Of a stretch of DNA of 64,000 nt, positions 9,276-18,801 are shown piece after piece. How positions within the stretch are numbered: position 1 is the first letter of the stretch; the number at the start of each line of letters is the position of its first letter. The translations under genes and the position numbers were made by a program. Under the pieces are notes generated by a model that was given only the letters and a program-made list of their open reading frames with translations, had not been told where the DNA came from and did not search any database. Origin of the DNA: Balneolaceae bacterium UBA7797. Its GTDB lineage: Bacteria; Bacteroidota; Rhodothermia; Balneolales; Balneolaceae. Where the stretch lies: contig DLCN01000006.1 of assembly GCA_002480645.1 (NCBI GenBank), positions 236,002 through 300,001 on the forward strand. Direction: 5' to 3'.

Positions 9276-9298
9276 AATGCATTCCTTTGGAATGCATT
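9276..9298 (+). other. perfect hairpin upstream of tRNA-Cys
   Basis: Arms AATGCATTCC and GGAATGCATT with a 3-base TTT loop, no T-run after it. A TAACTTTG sequence at 9242-9249 (exact TAnnTTTG) lies just before it, so the hairpin may sit in the leader of the tRNA-Cys/Glu transcript. Role unknown; processing or attenuation are possibilities. Confidence 0.5.
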
Positions 9299-9346
9299 CG
9301 CATTTCAGCAATATCGGTAACCGGAAGATCTGCAAGCCTAATACAA

Positions 9347-9420
9347 GGCGACATGGCCGAGTGGCTAGGCAGAGGTCTGCAAAACCTCGTACGGCGGTTC
9401 GAATCCGCCTGTCGCCTCCA
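9347..9420 (+). tRNA. tRNA-Cys (anticodon GCA)
   Basis: Acceptor GGCGACA/TGTCGCC, anticodon stem GAGGT/ACCTC around loop CTGCAAA, T-loop TTCGAAT, encoded CCA at 9418-9420. Confidence 0.95.
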
Positions 9421-9447
9421 CAAAGCTGATTTTTGATTTATTGAAAC

Positions 9448-9520
9448 GCCGCGTTCGTCTAGAGGCCTAGGACGCCGCCCTTTCACGGCGGTAGCACGGG
9501 TTCGAATCCCGTACGCGGTA
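9448..9520 (+). tRNA. tRNA-Glu (anticodon TTC), copy 1
   Basis: Acceptor GCCGCGT/ACGCGGT, anticodon stem CCGCC/GGCGG around loop CTTTCAC, T-arm CGGG/CCCG with loop TTCGAAT. CCA is not encoded. The 73-bp gene is identical to the copy at 9772. Confidence 0.94.
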
Positions 9521-9671
9521 CATAGTTATTCTAGTAGTGACAGCAGATATCGTTATCTTTTCTTTGATTTCTTTTATCATTTGTACGTTAGGTTACATCG
9601 TATTGATCAAGATGACTAACTCACATTACGATAATGATTCTGAATAAAGCTACCTGAGTATTTATTTTCAC

Positions 9672-9749
9672 GGAGCCCGTAGCTCAGTCGGTTAGAGCGC
9701 CAGGTTGTGGCCCTGGAGGTCGTGGGTTCGATTCCCATCGGGCTCCCCA
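9672..9749 (+). tRNA. tRNA-His (anticodon GTG)
   Basis: Extra 5' G (G-1 at 9672) opposite C73, acceptor GAGCCCG/CGGGCTC, anticodon stem CCAGG/CCTGG around loop TTGTGGC, encoded CCA at 9747-9749. The encoded G-1:C73 pair is the identity element of bacterial tRNA-His. Confidence 0.95.
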
Positions 9750-9771
9750 TTTTAATGATCATTTAGTTAGC

Positions 9772-9844
9772 GCCGCGTTCGTCTAGAGGCCTAGGACGCC
9801 GCCCTTTCACGGCGGTAGCACGGGTTCGAATCCCGTACGCGGTA
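9772..9844 (+). tRNA. tRNA-Glu (anticodon TTC), copy 2
   Basis: Identical over 73 bp to the copy at 9448-9520; the flanks differ, so the duplication is limited to the tRNA gene itself. Followed directly by a terminator. Confidence 0.94.
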
Positions 9845-9845
9845 C

Positions 9846-9873
9846 AAAGCTTCCCTTTCGGGAAGCTTTTTTT
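9846..9873 (+). terminator. Rho-independent terminator of the tRNA island
   Basis: Stem AAGCTTCCC/GGGAAGCTT, loop TTTC, followed by a run of T. It begins two bases after tRNA-Glu copy 2. Confidence 0.9.
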
Positions 9874-9979
9874 GTTTTACCTACTCTCTTATCATTATTC
9901 CCCCCCGGTTTTATCTCCATTTCTTGTCCCGATTTTGTACATTATATGGAGTTAACCAACCTTTCCTAACTTGTTGATC

Positions 9980-11647
9980 ATGCGCTTGTTATCAGTTCTT
10001 TTCCCGGGTTTATTATTAGTTATAATTTTGGGGTGTAACGGTGAAAATACCCCTGCAATCTATACGATGAATATTGAGATTACTCCCGTTGTTGGAGGAA
10101 GTGTGATCCCTTCAGAAAATATGCAGATCGTCTCCGGCGAAGATATCCGGATCATGGCGCTGAATGAAGTAGGGTACACGTTCACAGGTTGGAGTGGAGA
10201 TATAAATTCGAAAGACAACCCGTTCGAACTTACCGTGAATAATGATCTCGATATTACTGCTGAATTCACGATCAGGAATTATCCGCTTACAATTACAAAA
10301 ATCGGGAGTGGTACAGTAACTGAAACCCTTATACAGACCCCTCAAAAAACAGATTATGATCACGGTTCAGTGGTACAAGTACAAGCAATACCAGATGATA
10401 GCTGGGAATTTACCGGTTGGACCGGTGATATTGAAAGTACGGATTCAGTTTTAACATTAACGATCGCGTCCGAAATCAATCTGGTTGCAAATTTTGATGT
10501 CGACCGGTTAGACCCCGTTGATGTTCCAAAATCGAATGATATGATGGTTTATATACATTATATGCCATGGTTTACAACCGGTGATTTCGATGGGAGCTGG
10601 AGTTCCCATTGGACCATGGCAAACCGTGATCCTGAAACGATCGTGGATGGAAAACGGGAAATTGCTTCTCATTTCTATCCTCTCATTGGCCCCTATTCTA
10701 CAAACGATCCTGATGTAATAGAATATCACCTGTTATTAATGAAACTCATCGGTATAGACGGAGTGCTCATCGATTGGTACGGCACTTACAACCTGAATGA
10801 TTATGATGAAAATTTAAAAGGCTCAAATAACGTAATCGATCTCATGGATGAAGTGGGGCTTAACTATGGGATCGTGTATGAAGACAGAACTACTCAACAA
10901 GTTGTAAACGCCGGACTGGCGACCTCTTCTATTGAAGCAGCTACCAACGATTTTAATTATGTAGAGGCTAATTATTTTAATGATGAAAACTATATCACTA
11001 TCGATGATACGCCATTAGCCTTAGTATTCACTCCTGTTCACATAGAATCAGGTACTGCGTGGAATACGATCCTTTCCGGATTAGATCCCAATCCTCTATT
11101 CCTGTCTATCTGGGGAGAAAAAAATGATCTGGGGACCGAAGGTGACGGAGAATATTCGTGGGTATATAATGGTAATAACAATCATGCACAGCTGGTACAA
11201 AACTTCTATAACAATCAGATTAATTCATTTACTGTGGGCATGGGTTCTGCCTATCCCGGATTTGTAGACTTTTATGAGGAAGGTGGGTACGGAAATATCA
11301 TCGGATGGGAAATTCAACACAACGGCACTCAAACGCTTGAACAAATGCTGGAAATGGCAAGCACGGCAAATATCGATCATTTGCAATTGGTTACCTGGAA
11401 CGATTTTGGTGAAGGAACCATGCTCGAACCAACCGACGAATTTGGTTTCGATTTCCTTATAAAGATCCAGGAATTTACCGGTGTTCCATTTGATGAGTCG
11501 GATCTGCAACTCGTTTATGATCTATATTTAAAACGGAAAGCACATGCTTCAGATTCAGCCATTCAAAATAAACTAAATCTGGTGTTCAATTATTTAATAA
11601 CCCTACAAATGGATGAAGCAAAAGCGCTGCTTGATCAGATCGATTAA
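9980..11647 (+). CDS. lipoprotein with two Gly-Trp beta repeats and a GH71/GH99-like catalytic domain
   Basis: 555 residues from the ATG at 9980; the upstream TTG at 9971 is in frame but less likely. A lipoprotein signal with lipobox ILGC places it in the outer membrane or on the surface. Residues about 30-175 hold two repeats of the InlB-B/Flg_new kind (GYTFTGWSGDI and SWEFTGWTGDI, each ending ITAEF or LVANF). The rest starts MVYIHYMPWF and contains IDGVLIDWYG, WGEKND and VTWNDFGEGTML, a pattern of endo-mannanase-like GH99/GH71 barrels with acidic residues in the expected places. Predicted role is surface attack on a polysaccharide; substrate and catalytic residues are inferred. Its stop overlaps that of the convergent esterase by 4 bp. 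Confidence 0.75.
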   Translation: MRLLSVLFPGLLLVIILGCNGENTPAIYTMNIEITPVVGGSVIPSENMQIVSGEDIRIMALNEVGYTFTGWSGDINSKDNPFELTVNNDLDITAEFTIRNYPLTITKIGSGTVTETLIQTPQKTDYDHGSVVQVQAIPDDSWEFTGWTGDIESTDSVLTLTIASEINLVANFDVDRLDPVDVPKSNDMMVYIHYMPWFTTGDFDGSWSSHWTMANRDPETIVDGKREIASHFYPLIGPYSTNDPDVIEYHLLLMKLIGIDGVLIDWYGTYNLNDYDENLKGSNNVIDLMDEVGLNYGIVYEDRTTQQVVNAGLATSSIEAATNDFNYVEANYFNDENYITIDDTPLALVFTPVHIESGTAWNTILSGLDPNPLFLSIWGEKNDLGTEGDGEYSWVYNGNNNHAQLVQNFYNNQINSFTVGMGSAYPGFVDFYEEGGYGNIIGWEIQHNGTQTLEQMLEMASTANIDHLQLVTWNDFGEGTMLEPTDEFGFDFLIKIQEFTGVPFDESDLQLVYDLYLKRKAHASDSAIQNKLNLVFNYLITLQMDEAKALLDQID

Positions 11648-12468
11648 TCCGCAGATTTTCGATTATTTAAGACTCTGTGTATCTCGTTGATGATCAAAGG
11701 TAATGCGGGATAAACCATCCCGTGATTGTAGCCATCCATTTCCATGATACGGGTGTCATTATGTCCTGCAACCAGCATCATTCTGTACAGATAGGCGTTC
11801 TCTTCATAACGTCCAAGCATTTCTAATTCACGATCCCCAGTGATCAGAAGTAATGGTGGCGCATCAGCCCGAACATGAAATAACGGAGCAAGATCATCAA
11901 CAATGGGTTGAGTACCGGGTATTCCGCGTTCCTCTCGAACCGTAAAGTGAGTGATCGTATGTCCACTTAAAGGGATAAGTCCCGCTATATCGTTTGCATC
12001 TATCTCAAATGCTGCCAGCCATCGTTTATCTAACCCAATCATGCTGGCCAGATAACCACCGGCTGAATGTCCGGATATAAAGATCTTCTCAGCCGATCCG
12101 CCAAATTCATCGATATGATTGAATACCCAGGCCACTGCTGCTGCTGCATCCTCAATGTAAACGGGTGCTTTTACCTTCGGATACAGACTATAATTTGGCG
12201 CAACCACTGCCACACCTCTATTCTTTAATCCTTCCGGAATCTCTTTATTTCCACCTGTTAATCCCCCGCCATGAAACCAGATAACTGTGGCAAAATCATC
12301 TATGTCTTTAGGATAGTAAATATCCAACACACATCTCGTACACTCTCCTGCACTATTTTCTGTGCTATAGGTTTGGTCTTGTATAAACTCATACTGTGTT
12401 TCCTGGGCCAAACCAACCGTTGAACCAATTAAAATCAGGCTGAAAATCAGTAATAATGAACGTTTCAT
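11644..12468 (-). CDS. secreted alpha/beta-hydrolase (esterase/lipase-like)
   Basis: 274 residues with signal peptide ending VGLAQ. The fold is that of hormone-sensitive-lipase/BD-FAE-type esterases: oxyanion loop WFHGGGLTGG, nucleophile elbow GHSAGGYLA, and a late acidic/His pair (LLLITGDRELE and YNHGM). Predicted to hydrolyse an ester in the periplasm or outside, perhaps deacetylating a glycan, given the GH-like gene opposite; that link is inference. Cotranscription with the upstream parvulin gene is likely (17 bp gap). Confidence 0.85.
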   Translation of the reverse strand: MKRSLLLIFSLILIGSTVGLAQETQYEFIQDQTYSTENSAGECTRCVLDIYYPKDIDDFATVIWFHGGGLTGGNKEIPEGLKNRGVAVVAPNYSLYPKVKAPVYIEDAAAAVAWVFNHIDEFGGSAEKIFISGHSAGGYLASMIGLDKRWLAAFEIDANDIAGLIPLSGHTITHFTVREERGIPGTQPIVDDLAPLFHVRADAPPLLLITGDRELEMLGRYEENAYLYRMMLVAGHNDTRIMEMDGYNHGMVYPALPLIINEIHRVLNNRKSAD

Positions 12469-12485
12469 ATATTTACTCCATTAGT

Positions 12486-14216
12486 TCATGACTCTTTCTT
12501 TTTCCAAACTTCATAGATCTCGTTGAACAGCTCCCAATCAACAAATATATCTGCCTCTTCTTTAAGGCTGTCGACTGTAGACTTAAGTGCATCGTATACC
12601 CGATATCTCAGTGTTAGTTCAAGATCACCGGTATTTTCATCAATTTCAGTGATTGTTCTGCTATCTATACCCATCACCATCCATCCTTTATCACCGGAAT
12701 GTGCCACATACGGCATCTCCATCAATCCATCTCTTACTAACTTATAATCCGGATCGGTTGGAACAACATCTACTTCTTCTTTTAAATGGTACGAATCATA
12801 AGATGAGGGGTCTTTTCCATCTTCTAGCGCTTCTCTTATTTCTCTTGCTGAGGGCATGTCTTCAGCTGTAATGTACCAATAGGTAGCTATCATCTGGAAA
12901 TTCTTATCTCTGATCATTCTGTCTCTGAATGAAGCCGGGATAATAATTTCGCTGGTATCCCGAAGTGCCTCAATGGTAAGATCTCTTTCATATAGATCTG
13001 AGAGAACCTCCAGTGCTCTTTTTCTTACTTCCCGCTTAACCCTTGGATCATTTTCCAGATCCTGATCCATGCCAAGTTCATACAAAACCTGATTCCTCAT
13101 TGCCCGGCCTATGGATGCTCCTGTACGGTTCTTGGATTCATCGAATGACATATAAGGCAACCAATTCAAATAATCCTGAAATGTAAACTCGGTTCTGTTT
13201 CCATTCAGAACGTAGGATGCCAACACTGTTTCTGTATCGAAAGAAGCTTTTAGCTGATCGAGTCTTCTGTCATTCCAAACCTTTTGTTGCTCTTCCATAC
13301 CATTGTTCTGAATGATCTCTTCCCCATCCAGCTCTTTGATAGTATCCATCAGTGAAAGAACATTATCACGATCAACTTCGACCAGTAATTTCCCCATCAG
13401 ATCGCGAATATAACCGTTGGCTGCAAGACTTTGGTTACGAAGGCGAACCTGACTTGTGAGGCCTTTTTTACGATATTGAAATTCATCTTCGGCCAGCATT
13501 GCCGGGAATTCAATGTATTCTACATAGATGATATGGAATCCAAACTGACTTTGAACAGGTTTTGTAAAATCTCCCTGATTGGTATTGAATGCAGCATCAG
13601 CGAAGGCATCATCCACCCCAAAATACTTGATCGGCCCCAAATAACCGGCTAAGGAATCATATTCGGCCGTCTCATAAAAATCGTTAGCTACATCCACGAA
13701 AGATTCTCCATTCCTTAGTCGCTGATAGGGCTCCATCAGATCAGATTCGCGGCGGGAATATAAATGGCGAACGTATACCCGACGTTTATTCTTTGCAAAG
13801 GCGAGTCTTAACTCTTCCTCCGTAGGCATTTCAAGTACTTCATCCATTTCGTCTACGAAATAGGTATCCATTACTGACTTTCGGGTCTGATGAGCAATGG
13901 CTGAATGGTAAGTTTCGTGATCCAGATATCCCAGATCACTCGCAGCCTGTGCCATTAAGATCTCGTCTACCTGTTCGGTAAGAAATACTTCGCGACCGTA
14001 CTTGGTATCATTCTGACCGGTTTTAATCAGATACTTGACATAGGCATTCTCAAAATCCTCAACGGTTCGAGTCTCTCCGTTAACGCTGAATAGTGTTTTC
14101 TCTTTGTTATTGTCGGTTTTACTGCACGAGGCAAAAGCTAAAACCAAAACCAGTAAAAAAAAGAATGGCCGCTTGTTTGAGAAGCAGCCATTCATATCAA
14201 ATTGTGTTAAATGCAT
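12486..14216 (-). CDS. parvulin-type peptidylprolyl isomerase lipoprotein (SurA/PpiC-like)
   Basis: 576 residues. The N-terminus has a hydrophobic segment and lipobox-like FASC, so it is probably a periplasm-facing lipoprotein. The SurA-like N-domain (about 45-130) is followed by a rotamase domain (about 140-245) with VRHLYSRRES, AGYLGPIKYFG and QSQFGFHIIYVEY. The long C-terminal half is helical. Predicted chaperone or foldase for outer-membrane proteins. Its ATG abuts the TAA of the PorV-like gene (TAAATG), so the two are coupled. An alternative start is Met8. Foldase next to porin and receptor genes fits a dedicated assembly role. Confidence 0.85.
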   Translation of the reverse strand: MHLTQFDMNGCFSNKRPFFFLLVLVLAFASCSKTDNNKEKTLFSVNGETRTVEDFENAYVKYLIKTGQNDTKYGREVFLTEQVDEILMAQAASDLGYLDHETYHSAIAHQTRKSVMDTYFVDEMDEVLEMPTEEELRLAFAKNKRRVYVRHLYSRRESDLMEPYQRLRNGESFVDVANDFYETAEYDSLAGYLGPIKYFGVDDAFADAAFNTNQGDFTKPVQSQFGFHIIYVEYIEFPAMLAEDEFQYRKKGLTSQVRLRNQSLAANGYIRDLMGKLLVEVDRDNVLSLMDTIKELDGEEIIQNNGMEEQQKVWNDRRLDQLKASFDTETVLASYVLNGNRTEFTFQDYLNWLPYMSFDESKNRTGASIGRAMRNQVLYELGMDQDLENDPRVKREVRKRALEVLSDLYERDLTIEALRDTSEIIIPASFRDRMIRDKNFQMIATYWYITAEDMPSAREIREALEDGKDPSSYDSYHLKEEVDVVPTDPDYKLVRDGLMEMPYVAHSGDKGWMVMGIDSRTITEIDENTGDLELTLRYRVYDALKSTVDSLKEEADIFVDWELFNEIYEVWKKKES

Positions 14217-15305
14217 TTAAAAATACAGTTTTAAATCAACAATGGTTGTTTGTCCCAAATAGTTGAATGGAACTTGAGCAAAATCTACTCCAATGGCTAT
14301 TCCTGTGGATGTCCGTAAAGTAAAACCGGCTCCGTAGGATAAGTGCGAATCAACCTGATCGCCGAGGAAAATATCCTTATAACCGGCGCGGGCATGGAAT
14401 CGTACTGTTTTGGAAAGATAACTAAGTTCTGTGCCTGAATCGATATTTAAATCATTGTCATTGGTTTGTTGCGCATCGGCCAGTAATAACCACTGAAGGT
14501 TGTCTTTCTTAATGGCAGGAATGGCTAATCCAAATTTAAATGATAGTGGGAGCGCCCATTTATCCATATACAGACGGGACGGAATATTCACATTATTTCC
14601 ATCGCTGCTAGGATCAATATCGATCTGATACTCAGAGTTAATGCCGCTCATTTGCATGTTTCCACCAAAGTTAGAGATCGCGGCTCCGATCCTCATACCA
14701 TTCAGGTATTCGGTTTGAAGCACAAATCCGAAATCAAATGCGAAGGTTTCTGCATGCATATCGTAGATCTTTTGCTGAACCACTTTCGCGGTACCACCAA
14801 AGTAGAAGGATTCTGTCAGGTTTTGAGCATAGCTCAATCCAATACTGAGATCATGTGCGCCAAAAGTTGCACCGGTTCCTTCCTGTAATTCTACGGTGTA
14901 CACATCCATTCGGCCATAATCAACATAGTTGATACCGATACCGAATCTTTGATTTCCACTTTCAGATACCGGAATTACCAAACCGGAAGCGTATGCACTG
15001 ACATCCACAAATAATTGATTCACCGTGATGAAACCGGAACTTCGGGTTCCCCCTTCATTTTCGAGTGAAATGGCAGCCGGGTTCCAGAATAAAGCTTCTG
15101 CACCCGAACTGTTAACCGTATTTGCGTGTCCTAATGCCAGAGCTTTAGCTCCGACACCCATTGTGAGGAATGGTGCTGCAGATGTACCTACCCTGCTTTG
15201 GGCAAATACTGACGGCGAAGCAAACAAACCTACCAATGTCAAAATGAGTAATATTCTTTTCGTTCTTCTCATAGTTTTAGAAAATTTAGAAGTGACTACC
15301 ATCAT
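14217..15305 (-). CDS. PorV/PorQ-family outer-membrane beta-barrel protein
   Basis: 362 residues with signal peptide ending SVFAQ. The mature N-terminus RVGTSAAPFLTMGVGAKALALGHA followed by ALFWNPAAIS is the signature of the PorV/PorQ (FadL-like) group; PorV shuttles type IX secretion clients to the surface. Repeated amphipathic strands continue to a C-terminal aromatic (LKLYF). The ATG at 15305 overlaps the stop of the upstream secreted-protein gene (ATGA). Met12 at 15272 is an alternative start that gives a shorter signal n-region. Neither has a Shine-Dalgarno. Confidence 0.85.
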   Translation of the reverse strand: MMVVTSKFSKTMRRTKRILLILTLVGLFASPSVFAQSRVGTSAAPFLTMGVGAKALALGHANTVNSSGAEALFWNPAAISLENEGGTRSSGFITVNQLFVDVSAYASGLVIPVSESGNQRFGIGINYVDYGRMDVYTVELQEGTGATFGAHDLSIGLSYAQNLTESFYFGGTAKVVQQKIYDMHAETFAFDFGFVLQTEYLNGMRIGAAISNFGGNMQMSGINSEYQIDIDPSSDGNNVNIPSRLYMDKWALPLSFKFGLAIPAIKKDNLQWLLLADAQQTNDNDLNIDSGTELSYLSKTVRFHARAGYKDIFLGDQVDSHLSYGAGFTLRTSTGIAIGVDFAQVPFNYLGQTTIVDLKLYF

Positions 15306-18300
15306 TTAACTATTGCGAATTTGTTTACATACTCACCGATACCTTCTGCAGTAACGTGATAGAAGTAAACGCCGTAAGCAACGTCTTCGTTATTATTTGT
15401 TCTCAGATCCCACGGTTCAGAACCGTCGTTAAAGGCTCCATCATGTTCAAGAGTCTTAATAAGCTCACCACGAACGTTGAATATGCGAATGGTACATTTC
15501 CTTGGCAGATTCACGAACTCGATCTTACGTTCTCCACGACCTAATGAGCCGGAGTAACGCTCCCAGGAGGCTGCTCCCACGTATGGGTTCGGGATCACTT
15601 TGATATTTTCGAGCTCTGATTTTGCCAGATCATCATCAATTGCTCCTTTTTTAACGCCAAATTCAAAGAAGTCGTCCGACCCGAATTGACGTGTTGAGCT
15701 GATCACGATCTTTTGTCCCGGAGCAGGAAGATTTCCAGCAGTTCCAAAAAGGAAGGATACTGTAAATCTGTGTTGATACACACGAGGTCCCGTATTCTCG
15801 GTGATCACGATCTGATCACCCGGACTCAGATCATCTGAATCATCATTATCTGCCACTAACATATCAACCAACTCACCGGTTGAACGGTTGCGTGCAAAAG
15901 CAGGGATATCCACTCTGCTGAACGTTAAACTTAAATAACGTGGAGGTGTATACATACTATCGTTAGGATCTACGAACTCGATCTCATAACTCTTATCTGT
16001 GGCATAGAATGCATTTGATTCTGCACCATCAATACTGTTATCGATATCGATCACCCAATCGGTAGAAACACCATCTAATTCATTCGGGTTGAAATTGTAT
16101 AGCTCATTTTCGCCACCTTCGTTAATGATATATCCGGATTTGTTTTCTATCACATCACCCGGCTCATCATTTGCCATGTTGAAAGTGAAACCATCAATTA
16201 CCGTGGTACTTGTTGTAAACTCTTTACGAGCAATAATTACAGAGTCGTTCGTGAGCTCCTTCATGGTGAAACCGGAAGTAAGTCGATAATCACCGGTGGT
16301 TGAGGCAGAATCGAAGAAGTTCACCCTATACTGATACTCATCTCTTAATTCGAGTTCACTAACGATATTTACTTCTGCAGATCCGGTTGCTGTACCGCCG
16401 GTAACTTTAGAAAGATCTACCGTGGCTCCACCAGATACATATCCGGCTGGAGGTGTAGTTGGCACTACAACCGCAGCGTTTTTAGATACCCCGGTTACTT
16501 CACCGGAAAGGTTAACTGCAACACGGAAGGTATTTTCCTGTGGATCGATACCGGGCGCACCGGAACCTTCTTCCGGGAAGATACCACGATCGTAAGCAAC
16601 AACTGCATAATAGTAGGTCTTACCGTTGATCACATCTGTATCTACATAATTGAATGCGAGGCCGGTGTTATCACCCATATGGTAAACGGCTTCGCCTTCA
16701 AGAACGGTAACCGGTCCACTGATATCATTTACCAAGTCATATTGTGCGATCGGCTCATAGAAGGTTGGCGTTCCGTTGATGTCGGTAATGGTTCGTGCAT
16801 CAGCGAAGATATTATTGGTTGCTTTATACACCCGATAGCCTTCGAAATCGAAATCCTGAAGGAAACGGTCATAACTTCTGATTGAAAGGGTATCCCATGA
16901 TAATACTACTCTTTCATCGCCTGCTACCGCTTTAAGCGTTGGAGCAATTGGTGGTTGTGCAAAGTTATAATCCGCATTGTAAATATTCTGAACGGTTCTT
17001 CTGTTTTTGAAGAAGTCTTGTTCATCATCACCAAAGATCCATGCGGTTGAGAAGAAGTCGGTTGATTTACCGTTCGGTATATCCTGACTTGCAAGTTCTA
17101 CTTCACCGGAGGCGAAGAGCAGGAACGGCTCATCATTTCGAACACCATCAACCGGTGGGATCACATCCGGATCAGGGAATAGGTTCACACGAATTCGTTC
17201 GAATAACCAGGTATCATCACGAAGGTTATTACCACTTTCGTAGAATGGACGAGTATTGATATCAATACCGGTTAAACCGATCTGATCTGATTCATCCACA
17301 TCCAGTTCGTTATAATTCGGCTCACCATTGGTTGGTAGGCCGTCACCCTCTCCCTCATCAGGTCCCGGGTAATTAAGGTCGAAAACACCTAAACCGTCAC
17401 GACCAACATCATTATTGAGAACTTCCCCAACGTCATGTATGCCGTTTCCGTTATCATCCGTGAAACCAACCCAATCAAGGTTTTCATCAGTTGTGAACCA
17501 AACACCACGTTGATACGCCGGACGATCTTCAAGATCTGTTTCGTAGAAATTTTCGAATGCATCCAGATCGTAGTTATTCACTACATGGTTTGTGATGGCT
17601 AACTGACCTTCGAGCATGATGTAATTTTCATCAAATCGGGATTCATCAATAATACCATCCTGATCGTCATCAATATTATTGTTGTCGTTTGCCGGAGATT
17701 CAAGGAAGGCAAAACCGGTGTACCCGGTCACATAATCAGGACCACCCTGATAACCCTCTGCAATACCACTGTCATCCCAGCCGTACACCACGTCAAGGAT
17801 CGGATCGTAGTTTGCCCAGTCATCGTTCTCATCTTCCCCGATACCGTAATCCACGATCTGTACAAAGTAAAGACGTTTCTGGGTGAAGTCTCCTTTGTTA
17901 GTGATACGATAGATAAGGAACATGGTATCTTCTGCCAGTATGTTTGCCCATTGGAAAACACGTACCTGAGTTTGAAGACCAAAACCACCCATAGTCGGAT
18001 CACTATATGGACTAGGATAATACACCCCTAACGGACTGTGAGGGGTTGGAACATCAGTGTCATCATCCGGATCGTCTGTTTCTATACCAAAGGCATATTC
18101 GAGATCCGAGAAATCATCCATTACGTAGTAGGATTCCAGATCAGCACTGGCAAAACGACCATCGCGGCCATTCCAGGTACCGGGCCAACCCATATCTTCT
18201 TCTTCCAGGCGATCGGGCCAGTACAGAGGCCATGAGGTCTCATCGTCCGATAAAGCCGGAGTTGGTTCGAAGATGCCTGAGACAGAATCCCGTCTTTCCG

Positions 18301-18793
18301 GATTATTGAACCCGGGAAGTGGCAACCATCCCCATACATTTCCGGAATATGGACTCAGGCGAACACCTGCATCCCTGTAGTTTATGATCACCGGGTTAAG
18401 AAGTGTGTCCGGTATCATGTTATTCTCTATGTAGTGAATATAGTCTTCGAAGCTGGTTATACGATCTGCATCCGCTCCGTTTACATACCCGGCAACTACT
18501 GCTCCAACACCATCAATATGGCGGGCATTTGTACCACGCGGCCAAACACCCCATGGAATATCTCCCCATCGGGCTAATTCACCATGGTTTCTGAAGTTGG
18601 TTTCAATCAGGTTACCATCCAGTACACCCCGTGCTATGGTATTATAATTACCACGAAGCACTACCCCATCATACTCATCCGGAATATTCTGGCTTTGGGC
18701 ATACGCACTACCTGTTCCTAAAAGCAGGATACAGGCCAAATATGTTATTGTTTTTAATCGTCTCATATGATTCTCGTAAAAATATTCTTTCAC
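15302..18793 (-). CDS. large secreted protein with fibronectin-like segments and a FlgD/T9SS-type C-terminal domain
   Basis: 1163 residues with signal peptide (ending SAYAQ); Met10 at 18766 is an alternative start. Residues about 1-600 are Asp/Asn/Trp-rich with clusters such as DDQDGIIDESRFDEN that resemble Ca-binding loops. A type III fibronectin-like unit follows (VLSWDTLSIRSYDRFL, GKTYYYAVVAYDRG), and the C-terminal 90 residues (VIPNPYVGAASWER to VNKFAIVK) match FlgD-Ig/type IX sorting domains. Likely a surface or secreted partner of the TonB receptor 8 bp upstream. Molecular function not recognised. Confidence 0.75.
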   Translation of the reverse strand: MKEYFYENHMRRLKTITYLACILLLGTGSAYAQSQNIPDEYDGVVLRGNYNTIARGVLDGNLIETNFRNHGELARWGDIPWGVWPRGTNARHIDGVGAVVAGYVNGADADRITSFEDYIHYIENNMIPDTLLNPVIINYRDAGVRLSPYSGNVWGWLPLPGFNNPERRDSVSGIFEPTPALSDDETSWPLYWPDRLEEEDMGWPGTWNGRDGRFASADLESYYVMDDFSDLEYAFGIETDDPDDDTDVPTPHSPLGVYYPSPYSDPTMGGFGLQTQVRVFQWANILAEDTMFLIYRITNKGDFTQKRLYFVQIVDYGIGEDENDDWANYDPILDVVYGWDDSGIAEGYQGGPDYVTGYTGFAFLESPANDNNNIDDDQDGIIDESRFDENYIMLEGQLAITNHVVNNYDLDAFENFYETDLEDRPAYQRGVWFTTDENLDWVGFTDDNGNGIHDVGEVLNNDVGRDGLGVFDLNYPGPDEGEGDGLPTNGEPNYNELDVDESDQIGLTGIDINTRPFYESGNNLRDDTWLFERIRVNLFPDPDVIPPVDGVRNDEPFLLFASGEVELASQDIPNGKSTDFFSTAWIFGDDEQDFFKNRRTVQNIYNADYNFAQPPIAPTLKAVAGDERVVLSWDTLSIRSYDRFLQDFDFEGYRVYKATNNIFADARTITDINGTPTFYEPIAQYDLVNDISGPVTVLEGEAVYHMGDNTGLAFNYVDTDVINGKTYYYAVVAYDRGIFPEEGSGAPGIDPQENTFRVAVNLSGEVTGVSKNAAVVVPTTPPAGYVSGGATVDLSKVTGGTATGSAEVNIVSELELRDEYQYRVNFFDSASTTGDYRLTSGFTMKELTNDSVIIARKEFTTSTTVIDGFTFNMANDEPGDVIENKSGYIINEGGENELYNFNPNELDGVSTDWVIDIDNSIDGAESNAFYATDKSYEIEFVDPNDSMYTPPRYLSLTFSRVDIPAFARNRSTGELVDMLVADNDDSDDLSPGDQIVITENTGPRVYQHRFTVSFLFGTAGNLPAPGQKIVISSTRQFGSDDFFEFGVKKGAIDDDLAKSELENIKVIPNPYVGAASWERYSGSLGRGERKIEFVNLPRKCTIRIFNVRGELIKTLEHDGAFNDGSEPWDLRTNNNEDVAYGVYFYHVTAEGIGEYVNKFAIVK

Positions 18794-18801
18794 TTTATTT
18801 C

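Noticed and set aside
9220..9486. Minus-strand open frame over tRNA-Cys and tRNA-Glu
   Set aside because: It is the antisense of two folded tRNA genes, so a chance frame.
11620..11632. AAAGCGCTG-type sequence inside the GH-like gene as a LacI operator
   Set aside because: It is in coding sequence, lacks the right half-site and is not near a promoter.
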